Made by a program: the position numbers and the translations under genes
Origin: Vanilla planifolia
Lineage: Eukaryota > Streptophyta > Magnoliopsida > Asparagales > Orchidaceae
Length of the DNA stretch: 64,000 bases
Assembly (NCBI GenBank): GCA_023846275.1
Contig: CM043870.1
Span: 17,795,057-17,859,056 of the forward strand
Direction: 5' to 3'
In this document: piece by piece, positions 36,540 to 47,999 of the stretch
How the letters are laid out: each line of letters starts with the position of its first letter
Position numbering within the stretch: the stretch's first letter is position 1
Notes under the pieces: model-generated
The model's database searches: none
Told to the model about the DNA's origin: nothing
What the model saw: the letters and a program-made list of their open reading frames with translations, nothing else

Positions 36540-39060
36540 TAAGAGTTGGACAATAGAAGACATATGACTAGAGACCCACAAAAATTTATCTTAATAAGAC
36601 ATTGTCTAAATAGATAGCTAAACACTTGAAGACAAGTCAAAGAAGATAATGAGAATTGGTCACTTAGGATATACATTAAAGAAAACAAGCAAGCTAGATG
36701 TAGTTAGAGTTGTTCTTAAGCCAAACAAAACTAGTTGAAAAATGTATGAATCATGCAAAAAAGGAAGGCAAGTTAAATATTTCTTTTAAACCTAAAAATA
36801 ACTTAACTACAAATATACCTTTAGGGATAGTTTGTTTAGTCTTTTTCAAACCTACACAGCTCTAGCGTTTAGGAGGAAAGAAATAGAATTGTGATTATTA
36901 ATGATTCTTCTACAAATAATTAGGTTGTGTTTCTTAAGCATAAGAGGGAGACATAAGAAATATTTATTAATTTGATAAAAGAAGTAAAAGAGAAAAGCTA
37001 TATTAAAATAAGTTGTATTCAATGTAACAATACTAATGAGTTTAAAAATGAGGGCAATGAATTACATGTCCATATTGTCATCAACAAAATGACATCATAA
37101 AAAGAAAAATAAAACCTTAGTAGAGATGGATAGATCTATGTTAATTGAACACAGTATAACAAAATATGTTTGGGCCAAGGAAATTAACAAAACTTGTTAT
37201 ACAATAAATATAATTGATTTAAGACCAATATTTAAGAAAATTTGCTTAATAGTTATTTAAAAATAAGAAATGGAATTTTAGTTTCTTTCATGTTTTTAGA
37301 CATAAATGAATCATTCTTAATAATGAAAGAATCAACTTGAACAAGTTTAACGGAAAGGTATGACTAGAAATTTTCATACGATGCTCTTCATTTAGGAAAA
37401 CTTATGAAGTTTTCAACATGGATATTAAAAATCCAAGCTTCACATTAAATACAATCAATTATAGGAGAAGTAATCAAGAAGTTATGTCTAGAGTCTTTAT
37501 GAGAGAAATTAATAATAGCATATTTGTGTCTTTCACAAAGCTATTATTTAGAGAAGAAGCCCATAAGGTTGACTATTAGGTTTTAAAAGTAAAAGAATAG
37601 TGAAATTAATTTGAGAGAAACCAAGTGTGGGAACTAGTTCTTAGGCTTACTGATAAACAAGTGATTGGAACCAAATATATATTTAAAAATAAATTAGGTC
37701 AAAATGGAGTGATCATTGTAAACAAAGGTAGACCTATTAAAAATGATTATAGCAAAGTTAAAGGTATATATTTTGAGTCATTTATATTAGTAATAAGATC
37801 AGTTGTCATTAGACTTCTATTATCATATTCTTGTTGTAAGAATTATAGATTATTTCAAATCAATTCAAAATATCAATTTTAAAATAAGATAATAAAAGAA
37901 GATATGTTTATTGAACAACCCCTAAGTTTTGAGACCTTTGCAGATGATAATTATGTATATACGTTTAAGAAGTCATTCTATTGCCCCAATTAAGCTCCTC
38001 ATTGATGATATCAAAGATTGCGTAATTATCTAGTTCATAGTGATTTTAGGAAAGAAAAAATGGATAACACATTGTTCTTAAAATCTTTAAATAATCATTT
38101 CTTGCTTGTACAAGTTTATATTGATGATAAACTTTTGGTGGCATAAATGAAAATATGTTTAAGAAGCTTAGTGATTTAATCACATGGTAGTTTGAGATAA
38201 GTATAATGGGTGAGATGAATTTGTTCTTTGGATTACAAATTATGTAACTAAAAGATGAGATTTGTACTTTATAAACTAAGTATTTAAATTATTTATTCAA
38301 CAAGTTTAGATATGAAAATATGAAACATAAGAAGATTCTAGTGAATCACTTAGTAAATTTAGATTTAGATAAAATTAAGAAACACATTAATAAGAAACTT
38401 CAAGAAGAACTTGTTAGATATTTATTATATTTTATGATTAATAGACTGAACATCTTATTTATTATTAGCTTGTGTACTAGATTCTAATAAAATCTTAAGG
38501 TAGCCCATCTAAAGGTGACTAAATTAATCTTCAAATATGTTGAAAGTATAATGAACAAAGGTTTAAGGCACCTTAAAAATGTTCATTCAAAAGATTTTAT
38601 AAGGTTTACAGATTTAGACTTTGTAAGCTCAAAGGTAGATAAGAAAGAACCTTAGTTACATGTTAATTACTAAAAATATTTTAATTTCCTAGTCAAGGAA
38701 GAAGAAAAAATTGCATGGCCATATTGATTGTAGAAGTCGAGTATGTAATGAACAAAAGTTGTGTTGCTCAAGTGTTATGTTTGGAATAGCAATTTGAAGA
38801 TTATGGATAAGATCTCGTGCATATTCCCATAAGAATTGATAATACTAATTCCTTGGCTTTCTCAGTGAATTCATTTTATCATTTTAGGAGCAAGGAATTA
38901 ATATAACATGCCATTTTATTAGTGATCAAATTGCTAAAAAATTAGTAAAGTGCACATATGTTCCTACCAAAAAAGAATTGGTAGACATATTTACAAAATT
39001 CCTTCCAATCGATCAATTTCAAATCATAAGACAACAATTAGATGTAAACAAAATTTTATA
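36540..39060 (+). pseudogene. copia pol relic: protease, integrase, RT, RNase H
   Basis: Protease: DNRRHMTRD (36,549-36,575) stands for DSGCSRHMTGD, with the DSG catalytic triplet lost. Integrase: VIINDSSTNN*VVFLKHKRET (36,891 on) matches VIVDDFSRYTWVxFLKxKSET, and KTLVEMDRSMLIEHSITKYV (from 37,111) matches RTLxEMARxMLxExxxPKYFW. RT: MWELVLRLTDKQVIGTKYIF (37,625) matches the WxLVxxPxxxxVIGTKWVFxNK opening, EDMFIEQPLSFE (37,898) the VEQPPGF box, and VQVYIDDKLL (38,108) the catalytic YVDD box, still YIDD. RNase H and C-terminus: LLYFMINRLNILF (about 38,422), GLRHL (38,565) and DIFTKFLPIDQFQIIRQQL (38,983), the ADIFTKPL end. Stops and frameshifts are frequent. Confidence 0.88.
37625..37882 (+). 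pseudogene. Longest surviving open segment of copia RT
   Basis: An 85-codon open stretch covering the N-terminal part of the copia RT (WELV...VIGTKYIFKNK...G...KGRP...YSKVKGIYFESF...RSVVIRLLLSY). It is a remnant inside the dead element, not a separate gene: the matching reading continues past its stop codon into the EDMFIEQP segment. Confidence 0.85.
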
Positions 39061-39086
39061 AACTATACCTCCCTTTTCATAATATT

Positions 39087-39096
39087 AAAAAGGGAG
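39087..39096 (+). other. Polypurine tract of the SIRE-like copia element
   Basis: AAAAAGGGAG lies directly before the 3' LTR and after the DIFTK end of pol, where plus-strand DNA synthesis of such elements is primed. Confidence 0.75.
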
Positions 39097-39097
39097 A

Positions 39098-40630
39098 ATT
39101 ATCAATATTTAAATAATTGAGAAGGAACAAATAGTAAACGAGAGAATGAATTAAGTGGGAGAAAAAACTTTTCATTTTTATTACCATTTTGTCAACGAAG
39201 TCCAACTTGGCCATGTATTGTCGAATAAGGAAACTAGTTGAAAATAAGTCAAGTGCATCCTAAACTAGATTAGGCCATGAAATGATTTATACACCCATGA
39301 AGGTTATTATAAAAAGCAAACTACTTTTCTTTTCAACAAAATGGGACTTACTTTGATCTATTAACTTAGTGCTAAAAATGTGCTCTATATTTCACGATTC
39401 AATCTTTGATTTGATAATAAATTTTTCATCCACTATGAGTACTTGATCCTAGCTTGAAATTGGATAGCCAAGGTCATGTTCGGCTTTGTTGAATTTTTTT
39501 TTATTTTTTCCATTTGAAATACTTTATCTTTGAATTGGGTATCTCATCTTTCTCTATGTTTGAATCTTATGAATGAGATCATTCTCATCTTTTCCAACGA
39601 TTAATCAAACATTTTAGATCTTATCCGACCAGATCAATTAGCCAAGATCTAATCCACTTTGATTTAATCATCTAGAAGTCATTTGCCTTTATTGTCTTTG
39701 ATATAACAATTTAGATCCTTTTTCATTGGAGCCATTGGCAACAGTCAGTCCCACATAATGTCTAATTCCATAGCCGTTAATTGAGCAATTTCATTTGTCA
39801 TCTATGAAAAAATATTTTTTGCTATTTGAAAGTAGTGTTTGAAACAAGATTTTCTTGACTTTCTAATTTCTATGATTAAATTTTTTCAATATAAATCATC
39901 CTTTATTCATTAAATGACAAATAAATATGAACTAATCCTTGAGATCTAACAAAACATTACACATTATTTTATTAGAAAATTCATTAGTAATACTTAAGGT
40001 TTTTATCATAAAGAAAACTTCATATCTAGCGGTAAAAAACACAATACATTAACCATCAAATACTCCTTGAAATGATCATTAAACTAAAGACTATCATTTG
40101 ATATTGACACTATCTCAATTGTTCAATATTTTTTGGCCATTCCATCTATTTATGAAATCATTTGGTCTCAACATATAATAGTAGGCCTCATCTTTCATAA
40201 TGTCACCTCCATAATTATCTAATTTTTGACACTATTTCTAACCATGATATTAATTTTATATTACACTTGTACCTTTAGTATCTTTGTTATTGATTGATTC
40301 TCTCTTAATATTCTCCTCTTTTAGTACATTTGTTTTTTTGTTAAATAACCCTTGCAATAAAAACCTTATAAAGATTTTTATTTCTTAAGCAATCTATTGC
40401 AAATGACATTAAAAAATGTTTTGGCCAAAGTCATAAAAAACTACTCCAAGAACTATTTATTGATGTAAGAATTTCATATGTTTCTAATCTGGTACTTTTA
40501 TTATTTTTCTTTAAATATTACCCAATAATTAAATTAATGTTATTTTTAATAAGTTTTGGTATTTCTTTTTATGACATAGCCTCTTTCAATTAATGTAGAA
40601 TTGTTATTTGAGGTTGCCTTTCATTTTTTT
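39098..40630 (+). repeat. 3' LTR of the SIRE-like copia element
   Basis: Starts after the polypurine tract and aligns with the 5' LTR through several ordered blocks (ACACCCATGAAGGTTATTAT at 39,291, TTTTTCATCCACTATGAGTA at 39,422, TTTTTTCAATATAAATCATC at 39,881, GAGGTTGCCTTTCATTTTT at 40,613). The middle part (40,000-40,600) aligns poorly. Confidence 0.65.
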
Positions 40631-41327
40631 CTTTGATATTTGATTTTCTCTCCATATTATTAGTTCTCTCAAATAATAGCCGTGACGATCTTACACAAAA
40701 ATATCCATATGGAAATTCATTTCATCACATTTAAAATAAATTTTGAAATTTACTTACATTATTTTAAAAAAACATTAAATAAATATTAAAAGATTTTGGC
40801 AATTTTTTAAACATCATTCAAATTTAAAAAATGTTGGGATGACTCCAAAGCAACTCTTCATTTACTTTAAAAGTAGCGACTAATTAATATAACTTGCCCA
40901 CGAGATCCTCTTTATCCTTATTTTGATGATTTCACTTGTTAAGAAAGCCATTGTTATTTCCTTATGAAATAATTTAGGATTCACCACCATATTGTTTTGA
41001 TCATATTTACATATAAAAGTACAATTAGCAAAAAGTTTTATTAGGATTGAAGAAAAACATAATGTACTGCGACAATGATAATGACAACTATCTTGTAAGT
41101 AATAGAACAATTTATTTCAATAATCTATGAAAGAAAAAAAAATTATTGTCTTAGTTATTCTATTTTTCAAAACATTTTAATGCATTTCATGTGTTTTTCC
41201 TGTGAAAATACAAGATCCTTTTCCTAAAATTCCACTTTCTTAATTTTATTGTCATAATTTTTGTGGAGTAAATCTATTCCTTTTGAATTCATGTTTTGAT
41301 TATTTATATCTTCTTAATAGAATAAAA

Positions 41328-41363
<36 letters not shown>

Positions 41364-41719
41364 CAATTAGGGCATTGTTAGTTTGTTCATACCAATATAA
41401 CTATAATTATCTCATTGTATTATATATATTAGGTTTGGTATAATCTCTATACAAGACAAATAATTATTGTTGCAAAAAAATTAATTAAAAGTGAAATACT
41501 TATTCTAGTTGTCTTCAAAACATAATTTTCATAGTCCCAACATATTCTTAAGTGTTTTAAGTATTTTCCTTCATTGACTTTTATCTTGTGCCTCGTATGT
41601 TATGTTAGACATTAGTTGAGTATCATATGGATCAAGAAACCTTTTCCAAAAGTATGTTAAAAGTTTGGATCCCTTATGTAATATTATAGTGTCTTCCAAA
41701 CCCCATAAGCCATACTATT
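40631..41719. other. AT-rich DNA with one AT microsatellite
   Basis: No coding relic recognised. The 76-codon minus-strand frame at 40,880-41,110 matches no family I know. Confidence 0.5.
41332..41361. repeat. (AT)n microsatellite
   Basis: About 14 uninterrupted TA units. Confidence 0.95.
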
Positions 41720-43135
41720 AATCAACAAATATTTGACTTATTGTTTTATCAAAAATGTTGCCTCAATAAGTAAAATTGAATTTTTCGGGTTGAGAATCTC
41801 TTTTTAAAACTTACAAATATTTCATGTTGCTTTAGGACAACAACTTCTTTATGTCAATATGACACAATGGTTAATAGTAATGTTCTTCTAATTTGTTATG
41901 GATATAGCATATATTTCCTATTTATCCATCTAAATATTTAATTAGGTTTCATCTATGTTATACATCATAGACATTTTGACTCCTTACAAATTGGTATCAA
42001 CTTTTACTTTTTGCTTGATGATATAGTATCTCCAAAACACAATGCTTGAATAATTTAAGCTATTCAATTTATGTTATTGTATGAATTGATTTATAATCAA
42101 ACTAATTATAAATAACAAGTACGTACTTTGGAATTACAAGAAGACCAAATATAAAAACTTTTGAATTTTTTGATGGAAGTGTTACATTAATAAGTAAGAT
42201 AAGAATTGGAGATTAGAAACCAAGTTAATACAAGTTATCTTTTTATGACATTCTACAAATAAATAGACCTATAAACCAATTAATAATGGAACCTTAGTGT
42301 TGAAGGAATCTACTCAAGCGATGTTTGTTGGAAATATGCATCAAAACAAAGTTGTAGATTTGGAACACATGGAAGATTTTGGAAAAATAAAATTGGAAGA
42401 TAAACAAAAAGGAAAATAAGGATATAATAACATCGTTATAAACATATATTTGACTTATTGTTTGGCCATAAATGTGGTCACAATAGGCAAAATATGTATT
42501 TTTGTGGTAGATAATGTCATTCTCATTTAGTTTCAATCAACCTCTTTACCTACAAGTATTTTTGTTTTAGTATTACACATATTGTCATGCTAGTTTAAAA
42601 CAACAGTGTTTGGTTATCAGTATATAAGAACTATCAATATAATAATATTCTTTCTATTTGTTATAGATATAACATTTATCTCTCAATTGTGTACCTAAAT
42701 ACTTGGTTGGGCTTTTACAATGTTATGAATCAAACAATGCTGCTCTCTCTTAAAGCATTGATAGCTTCTATTACTTTTCTTGTGGTGGTATAGGATCTCC
42801 AGTCCATAATGCCTTGATAATTCAAGATGTTTCATTTATCATAATGTCTTAATAGATTTATTGCCAAACCAATTATGAATAAGTCACTGTATTAGTTTTG
42901 AATAACAAGAAGACTAAAAATTAGAACTTAAGGCTTTTTTGTATGGAAGTGTTCCATCAAAAGGAAAGATAGAAATTGGAGATTTAAAACCAAGTTAATG
43001 GAGCCTATTTGTTTACAATATTCTTCAAATAGCTAGACCTATAAGAAGTTTAACAAGGAAACCTTAGTTGTAATGTAATTTACTCAAGTTGTGTTTGATG
43101 AAATTATACATAAAAAAACTAGAAGATTTGGAAGA
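41720..43135 (+). repeat. Tandem duplication of a ~730-760 bp unit of unknown origin
   Basis: The segment 41,720-42,370 recurs at 42,440-43,135 with drift. Matching pairs include ATATTTGACTTATTGTTTT (41,726) against ATATTTGACTTATTGTTTGG (42,447), TTGTTATGGATATAGCATAT (41,894) against TTGTTATAGATATAACATTT (42,658), and AATTGGAGATTAGAAACCAA (42,205) against AATTGGAGATTTAAAACCAA (42,973). The unit codes for nothing I recognise, but it directly precedes a copia RT copy. Confidence 0.7.
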
Positions 43136-43540
43136 TTTTGAAAAAAAAAATGGAAAACAAAAAGAGATTATTATATGAAAAACATAGTAAATTTCTTCTT
43201 AAATATTATTTGAGGAAGGGAATTTATATAGGACTTTGTTCAAATAGAACTGCACTGATAAACCTCTTCAAGTCAAAGATTATGCAGATGATATCATATT
43301 TGGATCAACCAACTTTTATTTTTGTGATCAAATTAGTAAGCTTATTTGTGTAGGATTTGAGATTAACATAATAGAAGAGTTTCCCTATTTCCAAGGTTTG
43401 CGAGATAAGAAAGATAGGAAAGGCATCCTTGTATCTTACATAAAGCTTATAAATGATATGTTAAAATTTCAAAAACAAGGATATGGTTGCATCAAAGGAG
43501 TTAGTATACAATAAAAATCATCTTAGTGATTTAATTCAGA
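43136..43540 (+). pseudogene. copia RT fragment, copy A
   Basis: KFLLKYYLRKGIYIGLCSNR (from about 43,190) matches the RLSxFLLxxGFxRGxxDxTLF segment. LQVKDYADDIIFGSTNFYFC (43,266-43,325) is the catalytic YVDDIIFGSTN box with YADD intact. GFEINIIEEFPYFQGL (43,353 on) matches FEMSMMGELxxFLGL, and GILVSYIKLINDMLKF (43,420) follows. The DDIIFGST reading is unusually well kept. Copy A lacks the RNase H part that copies B and C keep. Confidence 0.83.
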
Positions 43541-45110
43541 GTGACCTATTGTTTTGAGTACAAACTCATGCGTCTATTTAAAAAGAAATTAGGTATGTTG
43601 CATCAAATTAAGAAGTTGTTCCTCAAAATACAAGTGAACAAGCCTCGAGGAATGAATTTTATTATGTGGGTTGCTAGACGATTTTTAACTTTTTTGTTCG
43701 AAGGAATGCTTTGGAATTATTAGGTAGGATATGTCACCATAATATTGTCATGAAAAATATGTATTAAAAAATAAGAAACAAAATGACCATTTTGTTATCG
43801 TTTAAAATATGGAAAGGCTAGTGGAAAAGGGTTATAATCTATTGAAAAACTTAAACTTTGAAGGAACACTTGAACTAATCATAAGGTTGAAGGCAACATG
43901 GTCATTATTATCTTTTCCTTATTACAAGGTGTTTGAACTATACCAAATGAACATTAAGTGCCCATTCATAAATGTTTTTGTTTAGAAGGAAGTGTTTGTA
44001 GAACAATTAGATTACTTTAAACATTGTCCTTATCAAAATCATCTACATAGGCTAATTAAATACTTATATGATTTGCAACAAGAACAAAGATCCTTGTATG
44101 ACAAACCTAACAGATTTCTACTCAAACATTATTTCAAGATGGAAATGTAGATTGAACTTTGTTCATCAAGAATTGCACTAATGAACTTCTTCTTGTCCAT
44201 GGTTTTGTAGAGGACATCTTTTTTGGATCAACCAACTTGGCCTTATGTCAACGATTTAGTATGCTTATTGGTGTAGATTTGAGATTAATGTAATGGCTTA
44301 AAATACCTATTTTCTTAGATTCGAAGTTAAACAATATGAGAAAGGTATCCTTGTATATTAAATAAAGTATTTAAATGAGATGTTATAAATTCTTGACCTA
44401 GAGAGCCTCAAACCTATTTCTACTTTCAAGAGTCTCCACCAAAGTGTTAACTAAATAAATTAAAGGAAAACAAATAGATTTCAAGCTATACCAAGGGATG
44501 ATATGTTCTTTACTTAACTACAAGAATACCTAAGAATACTTTTAGTGTTGGATTTTTTTAATCAATTTTAGTAAAGCTCCAACGACTTTGATGTACAATC
44601 TATAAAAAGAATCTTTTGGTGTTTGCTTTGCACATAGGTATTAGCGTTTTTGTATCACAAATTTAGGTTATGTCATTATCTCAAAAGATAAAGCTACAAA
44701 GATTATGTAGGTTCAAGAGTACATAGGAAAAGCATTGTTAGTATTTGATCTTTTTTTAAACACACCTTAAAGTCATGATCTATTACAAATGTGGAATTAT
44801 TTCTTGCAACCAATGAAGCATAATGTATAGTATTGGGAGGACTTAAAGAACAAATTTTGGGGTCAAAATGGAAACTAGAAGATATGAGATTACATTCACA
44901 AAAAATACTCATAAAATATGACAATATGTGTGACATTTGCCTGACTAAAAACCTTATTTAGTAATCTGAGGACAAACAAATTGATGTTAGGAACCATTTC
45001 AACATGTAGAATGAAATGTGGTAGACATTTAATTTGTTGCAAACAACATGCAACTAGTTGACATCTTAACGAAGTTGCTTAGGAAAGATTTATTCTATAG
45101 CATTAAAAGA
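43541..45110 (+). pseudogene. copia RT-RNase H fragment, copy B
   Basis: RT opens at about 43,870 (LELIIRLKATWSLLSF, for LARLEAIRLLLAFA), then VFELYQMNIKCPFINVFV (the YQMDVKSAFLNG box), VEQLDYF and LYDKPNRFLLKHYF. RNase H follows with VELFLATNEA (44,791, for VALSTAEAEY) and a C-terminus LVDILTKLL (45,055, for LADIFTKPL). Copy B repeats in copy C with an offset of about 1.54-1.57 kb. Confidence 0.83.
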
Positions 45111-46700
45111 CTTTTTTTATTCTATTTTTTTGAGTACATACCCATGCCTTTATTAAAAAGAAATTATTTATCTTGCATCAACTTAAAAGTTGTTCCTCAA
45201 AATACAAGCGAAGCCTCGAGGAATGAATTTTGTTACGTGGATTCCTAGATGATTTTTAACATTTTTTGTTCCAATGAATGGTTTGGAATTATTAGGTAGG
45301 ATATGTCACCACAATATAGTCATTAAATTTATGTATTAAACAATAAAAATAAAATGATCATGTGGATAACATTTAAAGTATGGATAGGCTAGTGGAAAAT
45401 GGTTATAATCAATTGGAAATGCCAAAGTTAGAAGAAACCTTTGAACTATTCATATTAGCATTTTTTATTACATCATATTTAAACTATACCAAATCAATGA
45501 TAAGAGCACATTCATAAATGCTATTTTAGGAGGATGTGTATGTTGACTAATTAGATTGCTTTCAACATTGTCCTCATCAAAATCATCTGCATAAGCTAAT
45601 TAAATACTTATATGATTTGTGGCATGAACAATGATCTTGGTATGATAGACTTAATAGATTTCTGCTCAAACATTGTTTCAAGATGAAAATTTAGATTGAA
45701 CTTTGTTCATCGTGAACTGCACTAATGAACTTCTTCTTGTCCAGGTTTTTGCAGACAATATGTTTTTGGGATCAACAAACTTGGCTGTATGTGAATGATT
45801 TAGTAAGGTTATGGGTGTAGGATTTGAGATTAATATAATGGCCTAAGTTTGCTATTTTTTCAGATTGAAAGTTAAATAATATGAGAAAGGTATCCTTGTA
45901 TCTTCTATAAAGTATTTAAATGCGATGTTATAAATGCTTGACCTTGACAACCTCAAACCTATTTGTACTTTCAAGAGTCTCCACAAAAGTATTAAACAAA
46001 GAAATGAAAGGAAAACAAAAAGATTTCAAGGTATAACAAGGAATGATATGTTTTTACTTAACTACAAGAAGACCTAAGAAAGTATTTAGTGTGGGACTTT
46101 TTTAATCAATTCTAGTAAAGGGCTAAGGACTTTGATTTAGAATCTATAAAAAAAATCTTTTGGTACTTGCTTGGCACAAAGGTATTGGTGTTTCCATACC
46201 ATAAATTTAAGTTTTGTCATTATCTCATAAGATAAAGCTATAAAGATTATGTAGATTGAGGTGTACATAACAAAAGCATTGTAGGTATTTAATCAATTTT
46301 TGGACACACCTTAAACTCATGATCTATTGATAAACATAGAACTATTGTTTGCATCCAATGAAGCATAATATATAACATTGGGAGGATTTCAAGAAAAAAT
46401 TTTGGGGTTAAAATTGAAATGGAAAATATGGGATTATATTCACAAAACACTACTCATGAAATATGACAATATGTTTGCCATTTACCTGGTTCAAAACCAT
46501 ATCTAGTACTCTAATGACAAATAAATTGATGTTAGGAACCATTTCATCATGAACCATGCAAAATGAAATGTGGTGGACATTTAATTTGTTGCTAATGTAC
46601 AACTAATTTGCATCATAATGAAGTTGCTTAAGAAAGACTTATTCTATATCATTAGAAGACTTCTTTATGATGAAAAAGTATGAGACATTAATCGTGTTTT
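45111..46700 (+). pseudogene. copia RT-RNase H fragment, copy C
   Basis: A diverged repeat of copy B. FKLYQINDKSTFINAIL (about 45,480) matches VFELYQMNIKCPFINVFV in copy B. The rest aligns base by base: GGAATTATTAGGTAGGATAT at 43,713 and 45,285, the CATGATCTATT stretch at 44,774 and 46,318, and the AAGTTGCTTAGGAAAGA / AAGTTGCTTAAGAAAGA end at 45,072 and 46,620. It is more decayed than copy B. Confidence 0.8.
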
Positions 46701-47999
46701 TAAGAGTAATTCCTTAGGTGAAGGGGTCCACATCCATGTGCTTTTATTACTTACAAATCTAGCTTCACTTGATAACATTTAGCAAATGCTTTCTTGCACA
46801 ACATTCAGTTGCTTTATGATAAACTTATAATGTAAGTAATAAAAAAACAAGAGGTTATCAATCTAAAGAGTAATACTATAAGATATTTTGATAATAACTA
46901 CTTACTTTAGTAGTAGACTAATTGATCATCTAAATTTGTTTCTAAGTATGATAGGTGAACAACATTAGAAGGAGATTAATGCTAGAAGTACATGTAAATT
47001 GTTTAAATATGTAGATGTAACCATTTGTGGAATAATAATAGAAAATATAATTGTCTGATCAAGAAACCAAGTGTTCCTTTTCAGTAACACATTTTCCCCA
47101 CCTTATAAATTAAACTTGTGGCCCAACTACACTATACATGATTTTTCAAATTTGAAATGAAAATTTTTGCATGACTAAATGTGCCACATTTTCCCGACCT
47201 TATGAGTAGTCTAATTGATCTGGCATAACGAGTGGATCTAATAAAATTATATGGAACAATTGCTTAAAAAGATTAAAACAATATGATTTATACTATTCCA
47301 TTAAAGAAAAGCCATTCCTTAAAAAAGGTATAAGAAAAATTGAAACACATTAAATAATCTAATTAACTTATACCTTATAGTAAAGTTACTCAAAATGAAA
47401 TTAAACATTTGAAAAAGTTGTAAATCTACATCATAAAATATGCAATGGTATAATGAATTTTATCAATTGTATATCAATGATGTTCTCAACCTATTTAAGT
47501 CAAATAAAAAACATAATACAATATAAAACAATTAGTATAGACCTTCTAATCAATTTATTCAAGTAAACAAATGCAAAATAAAGAAATTTGTTTGGTACTA
47601 TAAAATTTTTTGAACTCTAAGCTCTACTCACATTTGCTTATTATACGAAATTCATATGGTATGCGAACATTCTTTCATGCCAACTGGATTGACTATAAAT
47701 GGATATTATACCACATGATTATTATGTTGAATTATACAATCATATATATTCATACAATATATTATGAGAAAAGAGTATGATTTGCTTAATATTGCTCAAT
47801 CTAGTTCTTTAGAGTGGGCAGTAGGTTGTTTAAATTGGATCATTAAAAATTTTTGATTTTATGAAATTCTCTTATTACATTGTTCTAACTTGAGAAATTT
47901 TACTAACAAATAAAAAACTCTTCTATTATTTCTGAAAATAAGCAACATTTAGTTTGAATGCTGAAAGAAATTTGACAAAGAAATTTTGAAGATTAGTGT
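46701..47999. other. AT-rich DNA, nothing recognised
   Basis: No open frame or transposon motif identified after the end of copia copy C. Confidence 0.5.

Larger units (their letters stand above)
33240..40630 (+). mobile_element. Ty1/copia element of SIRE/Maximus type, old but nearly complete
   Basis: Diverged LTRs (about 33,240-34,895 and 39,098-40,630) flank an internal region with gag, protease, integrase, RT and RNase H in copia order, ending in a polypurine tract. The LTRs share the stretch CCATCCACTATAAGCACT (33,690) against TCATCCACTATGAGTACT (39,428), a TATA box at about 34,180 and 39,885, and a terminal segment near 34,870 and 40,615. The size (about 7.4 kb), long LTRs and protein motifs fit SIRE/Maximus elements. 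LTR divergence and numerous stops imply an old insertion. Flanking target duplication was not determined. Confidence 0.85.
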
